Under the pieces are notes generated by a model. That model had not been told where the DNA came from. It saw only the letters and a program-made list of their open reading frames with translations, and ran no database searches. Shown piece after piece: positions 60,100 through 64,000 of a stretch of 64,000 bases of DNA. Positions within the stretch are counted from its first letter, which is position 1; the number at the start of each line of letters is the position of its first letter. A program made the translations under genes and the position numbers. Origin of the DNA: Shinisaurus crocodilurus (taxonomy: Eukaryota; Chordata; Lepidosauria; Squamata; Shinisauridae); contig JAHFWL010000189.1 of assembly GCA_021292165.1 (NCBI GenBank), positions 124,001-188,000 on the forward strand. Direction: 5' to 3'.

Positions 60100-62010
60100 T
60101 CTAGATGCTCCACTGGGCATCGTATCTGCTGTATTCTGCACTAGCTGCAGCTTCCAAACCAGGTGTGAGGGCAGCCCCCTGTAGAGTGCATTACTGTAGT
60201 CTAATTATGAGGTTACCAGTGCATGGATCACAGTGCCTAGGCTATCCCTATCCAGGAATGGGCTTAGTTGGCACACCAGCTGAAGCTGCTAATGGGTACT
60301 CCCAGTCACTGAGGTCATCTTGGCCACTAGTGACAAAGATGGATCCAGGAGCAACCCCAAACTATGTACCTGTTCCTTCAAAGTGAGTGTAACCCTGTCC
60401 AGAACAGGTGAGCAACCCAATGCCTGGACCTGGGAACCACCCGCCCATAGGGTCTTTGTCTTTTCAGGATTCAGCTTCAGTTTGTTAGCCCTCATTCAGC
60501 CCATAACTGTATCCAGGCACCAGTTTGGAACGTGCATGACCTCTCCTGATTCAGATGTTACAGAGAAATAGAGCTGAGTGTCATCAGCATACTGATGACA
60601 CCTTGCCCCAAATCTCCTAATGACTTCCCCCAGTGGCTTCATATAAATGGTTGGGGACAGAATAGTGCCTTGTGGCATCCCACAGTTCAACTGCCAGGGG
60701 GCCAAGGCACAGTCACCCAGTGTAATTCTGTGGAACCAGCCCTGTAAGTAAGAGCTGAACCACCGTAAAATGGTGCTCCCAACTCATGGAGTTGATCCAG
60801 GATGATACCGTGGTTAACGGTATCAAAGCTGCTGAGAGACTGAGAAGAATTAACAGGGTCACAGTACTCCTGTTCCTCTCCTGAAGAAGGCCATCTATCA
60901 GGGCGACCATGGCCGATTCCATACCAAAACCAGGCCTGAACCCAGATAGGAATGGATCAAGATAATCTAAGACTCCCCTGATCCAACTGGTCAGTTCTCG
61001 ATGGCTAGCTCGAAGAAGCCATGATGGGCAAAGGTTGAGAGAGCATGTGGTGGGTTGCGCAGATGCAAGAGTCTTGGCCACCTCCTCAGGCTTCAAAAAT
61101 TGAAACGGATCCCACAACACAGGACAAGACAATGTCCTGGACACCTCAAGACACACTATCAATTGAGTTCAAGGCGACATGAAGGTGAGCAATTTTGTCC
61201 TCAAAACGTTTAGCATATTCATCACAGTGGGCCTCCCAAGGGCTCCAGCACTGGATTCACTGGTAGAGGAAAGCAACCCATGAACCTCTCAGAAGAGCTC
61301 AGCTGCATGGTTATTTGAGGACGTAATGGAGACAGCACACAGTAGGCGCGATTATGCATTCTCAAGCGTGTTCAGTCACTCTCATGACAAGTGTTCAAGC
61401 CGTCTTCTGGCCAGTTTCATTGTCTGAATCTCCTCAGTAAACCAGGGAGTCATCTGGACTCCACAGTGCCAAAGAGGATGCTCAGGAGCAATCGTGTCAA
61501 TGGCCCTTCATGCCTTGCCATTTCATAGCGCGACAAGGTCCTCAACAGAATCACCTGCTCTGCCTACTGGGAAATGCCCCAGAGCAATTAGGATTTGGTT
61601 TCTATAAGTCTCTGGGGGTGGACCTCTGCAGGGAGAGATTGGCATTGTGAGACCAGACTTCAGCAGGAAGTGGTCTGACCGTGAGCATGGGGTGATTTCC
61701 ACCTCCTCACACCCTGAGACAAAGGCCAGATTGAGGGTGTGCTGTGCCCCATGTGACGGACTGAAACGGTCCATGGTCATTATGGAGGCCATGAAGTCCC
61801 AAGCTGGTCCTGTTAAGGCAGCCTCAGCATGGGCTGGATTCAGACTTTCCCCATTGCAAAAGGAAGGATGCCTTCCATTTGCAGAGGGAACTGGCATCCA
61901 GCAGAATCTTTCTGTATAAGAAGGGGACAGAGCGTTGAATTTCTCCAATTTGCTGCCTTCCATACTGTTCCAGAACAACATTGGAGGTGGCTCTGGGGGC
62001 TGCAGGGGGA
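60100..62010 (-). mobile_element. L2 LINE (antisense) in POLQ intron 10
   Basis: On the - strand: an endonuclease piece near 61980-61520 (CSRSDHFLLKSGLTMP), an RT piece near 61160-60710 (FLSGFRPGFGMESAMVALID), the YADD box near 60597 (CHQYADDTQLYFSVT), and a later piece (MRANKLKLNPEKTKTLWAGG). Frames are broken. It ends about 60 bp before exon 11. Confidence 0.82.
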
Positions 62011-62068
62011 AGGGAGAATATGAGAATACATTTTAACAAGTATTTTGATTGCATGCTTATTCTGACAG

Positions 62069-62267
62069 ATCATAGCCAGTGGAGTAGCTAACTCTCCAGA
62101 TGACATCCAACGTTATGCTTCCTGTACACTTCTTGGTGCTAGTTTGAAACACTCCCAGGACCACAGGGGCAAGCAGGGAATAATTTGTCACGGACCGATT
62201 GATGCTTGTGTGCGGTGGTTGCTTGAGAATGAATTCATCCTGATTTCGGTCTCGGATGTGGGCAAAG
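62069..62267 (+). CDS. POLQ: POLQ exon 11 (last seen)
   Basis: Acceptor attctgacag, donor gtaaaa. It encodes IIASGVANSPDDIQRYASCT, LLGASLKHSQ and a segment through DACVRWLLENEFI to VGKG. It aligns with the ratchet domain of POLQ. The donor leaves phase 1; the next exon was not found before the window ends. Confidence 0.92.
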
Positions 62268-62370
62268 GTAAAATACTCAGTTGCATGTTTTTCTCTTTAA
62301 CTTGTAAATATGAAGATTTGAAGCAGTAGATATGCATTGTGTACTGAAGCAATCACAGTTCCTGATTCAT

Positions 62371-62458
62371 AGTGCAATCTTACACATGTCTCAGAAGTAA
62401 GTCGCACTGAACTGAATAGGACTTACTCCCAAGTAAGAGGGAATAGGATTGTAGCCTC
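62371..62458. repeat. Short palindromic MITE-like repeat
   Basis: agtgcaatcttacacatgtc and aataggattgtagcc at its ends, with gtaagtcgcactgaactgaa in the middle. Same family as 18045-18116. Confidence 0.55.
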
Positions 62459-62459
62459 A

Positions 62460-62905
62460 GTCATTCTCCCTGTTGATGCTGCTGAGCACTGCTCCCTGAC
62501 AGGTAGTTGTTGTGCCTCCAGTGGGTCAGACAGAGACCAGCCGTGGCGGAGTGTGTTTGGGGTGGGGCCGGGCGAAGTGCAGCCTGACCCAGCTGGGCAG
62601 CCTTGCCAATCAGCGCCTGCTCAAAAGGCAGGTCCCAAACGCACATCAGATGCTGGAAGCAATGGTTTGCTGATACAGCTTCAGCCAGACGCCTTGACAC
62701 CCCTGAACTCAGACTTGTGCCTTTGTACCTCAGAATGACCTTGACGACGCTTTTGCCTGCTCCTGAACTGGTTTCTGTTTTGCTGCTTTTCGGACATATA
62801 TATTTTGGCTTCGACCCTTGGACTGTGATAACAACGACGGCTTATCTTTGTACTGAATGGATTTACGACAGTAGTCTCCTCACTCAACTAATAGGCAGCA
62901 GACTA
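62460..62905. other. POLQ intron 11, nothing firm
   Basis: No gene recognised. The short runs of CTGA-rich sequence (62690-62880) could be an old LTR, but no ends or primer site were seen. Confidence 0.3.
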
Positions 62906-63165
62906 CAGTAATACCTTGGATTGCAAGTAACTTGGTCTGAGAGCGTTTTGCAAGACAAGCATATTTTTAAAATAAATTTTGACTTGATAAACAAGCGATG
63001 TCTTGCAAGACAAGTCGTAGGGATGTAACCGCTCGCCTCGAGCGGGTGTAGCGGGCCGAAATCGGCCCCAGTCACGCCCACCAGAAACTCGCTTTGATAT
63101 AAGAGTGTTTTGGATTACAAGCACGGTTCCGGAACAAATTATGCTTGCAATCCAAGGTATTACTG
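62906..63165. mobile_element. pogo/Tigger-like MITE, copy 2
   Basis: cagtaataccttggattgca and tgcaatccaaggtattactg are exact 20-bp terminal complements, flanked by TA. Related to 23910-24156. Confidence 0.88.
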
Positions 63166-63555
63166 TATAACAAAATTCCTGAAAGGCTGGACAAGGGACA
63201 GCTACACTCTACATGAATGCAGTTTTCTGGGCATGCTTTCACTTACGCCCACTGCTGTGTTTCATGGCCCCTTATCACCTGATATCTGTGCCCAAGTTGG
63301 TCATGGTATCACCCTGACTGTTGACTTTGCTTCTTTGGTGGATCTTGGAATGTTTAGCAATGAGGGATATTCTGTTGCGGGAGCCTAAGAAGAGCATCCT
63401 CACTCCAGCTGCTTTTGTTGGGAGCAAAACTTCTTGGTCCAGGAGTGTTGGTCTTAAGAGAAACATCATCCTGACTAAACAAGAGTTTCACCAACTTCCT
63501 TCATACTATAGTGAGCCTGGAAGGCCTCCTTAGGACCCTCCTAAGCAAATTCCAT

Positions 63556-64000
63556 TAGTTAGTAGGCGATCGCTCGTGACCGAGTAAGATTGTCTTCCAG
63601 GATAAAATTTCAAAAAGAAAATTATAAAAGGAGGAAATTCTAAAAAATTGTGTAGACTCTAGCGATGGGTCCGTAAGTGGCTGTGGAGGCCAATTCTAGA
63701 TCCACACAGCTTCCCACAGTGAGGACACAAGTTACCAGATGGAAGATGGTCCTGTAAAGGATTCGTTTGACATGCTTTTCGCTTAGCACGTTTTTCCCTT
63801 TCACCTTGCACTCGGGCTTCTTCAAAGTCCATGGAACCTTTGTGAAAGGCCAACCTCCAGTTAGATCGTTCATGGGCCAGAGCTTCCCAGTTTTCGATGT
63901 TTATATTGCATTTTTTTAGATTAGCCTTAAGAACATCTTTAAACCTCTTATACTGACCACCGATATTCCGCTTTCCATCCTTGAGTTGGGAATAAACTAA
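63556..64000 (-). mobile_element. 3' end of a second copy of the APE-type LINE
   Basis: Complement of 29340-29770 at high identity. The frame 63659-63853 and leftward encodes the same C terminus (FHKGSMDFEEARVQGEREKR, CPHCGKLCGSRIGL) and runs off the right edge with no stop seen. It ends at about 63556 without a TGA tail and is in opposite orientation to the copy at 25798-29777. Confidence 0.9.

Noticed and set aside
62690..62880. LTR of an endogenous retrovirus
   Set aside because: No terminal TG..CA pair, primer-binding site or gag/pol frame was found nearby.

Overview
The window looks like nuclear DNA of a squamate reptile (a lizard or snake). It has vertebrate split genes with GT-AG introns and is packed with squamate-type repeats: CR1 and L2 LINEs, an APE-type LINE with a (TGA)n tail, tRNA-derived SINEs, a 5S rRNA-derived SINE, a Penelope-like element, a Tc1 element, pogo/Tigger-like elements and many short hAT elements with 8-bp target duplications. 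No microbial genes, tRNA genes or CRISPR arrays were seen.

Two host genes lie in tandem on the + strand. (1) TNFRSF1A (TNF receptor 1), 2920-20669: nine coding exons whose splice phases all join in frame. They give a cysteine-rich ectodomain (exons at 2920, 7483, 8081, 10549, 12125), a transmembrane segment (12334), a cytoplasmic linker (14701, 18602) and a death domain ending at a stop (20401-20669). The first exon, with the start codon, is not seen and is probably left of the window. (2) POLQ (DNA polymerase theta), from a CpG-rich promoter and first exon near 30.5-31.5 kb to beyond the right edge. Eleven exons (30845-62267) join in frame for 590 codons and encode most of the N-terminal superfamily 2 helicase domain, with motifs I (APTSAGKT), II (DELH), III (SAT), V and VI ([10 protein letters not shown]). 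The central and polymerase parts are outside the window.

Region by region: 1-2900 is a Penelope-like element, an L1 remnant and a 5S-derived SINE. 2.9-20.7 kb is TNFRSF1A, with introns full of nested hAT elements, large fold-back elements and SINEs. 20.7-30.5 kb is intergenic, with a dead Tc1 element, a CR1 tail and a nearly complete 4-kb LINE with an open 1061-codon frame. 30.5-64 kb is the 5' half of POLQ. Its intron 4 holds a 6.7-kb L2 LINE flanked by a 35-bp target duplication and itself broken by three later insertions. Introns 6 and 10 hold further L2 and CR1 copies, and intron 9 holds a decayed hAT transposase gene.

The two host genes have unrelated jobs (inflammatory and death signalling; theta-mediated end joining of DNA breaks), and no functional link is implied by their closeness. 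The most notable items are the close TNFRSF1A-POLQ linkage, the near-intact LINE whose frame has no AUG ahead of its endonuclease domain, a 130-bp near-perfect palindrome in the POLQ promoter, and several nested insertions whose target duplications can be read exactly.
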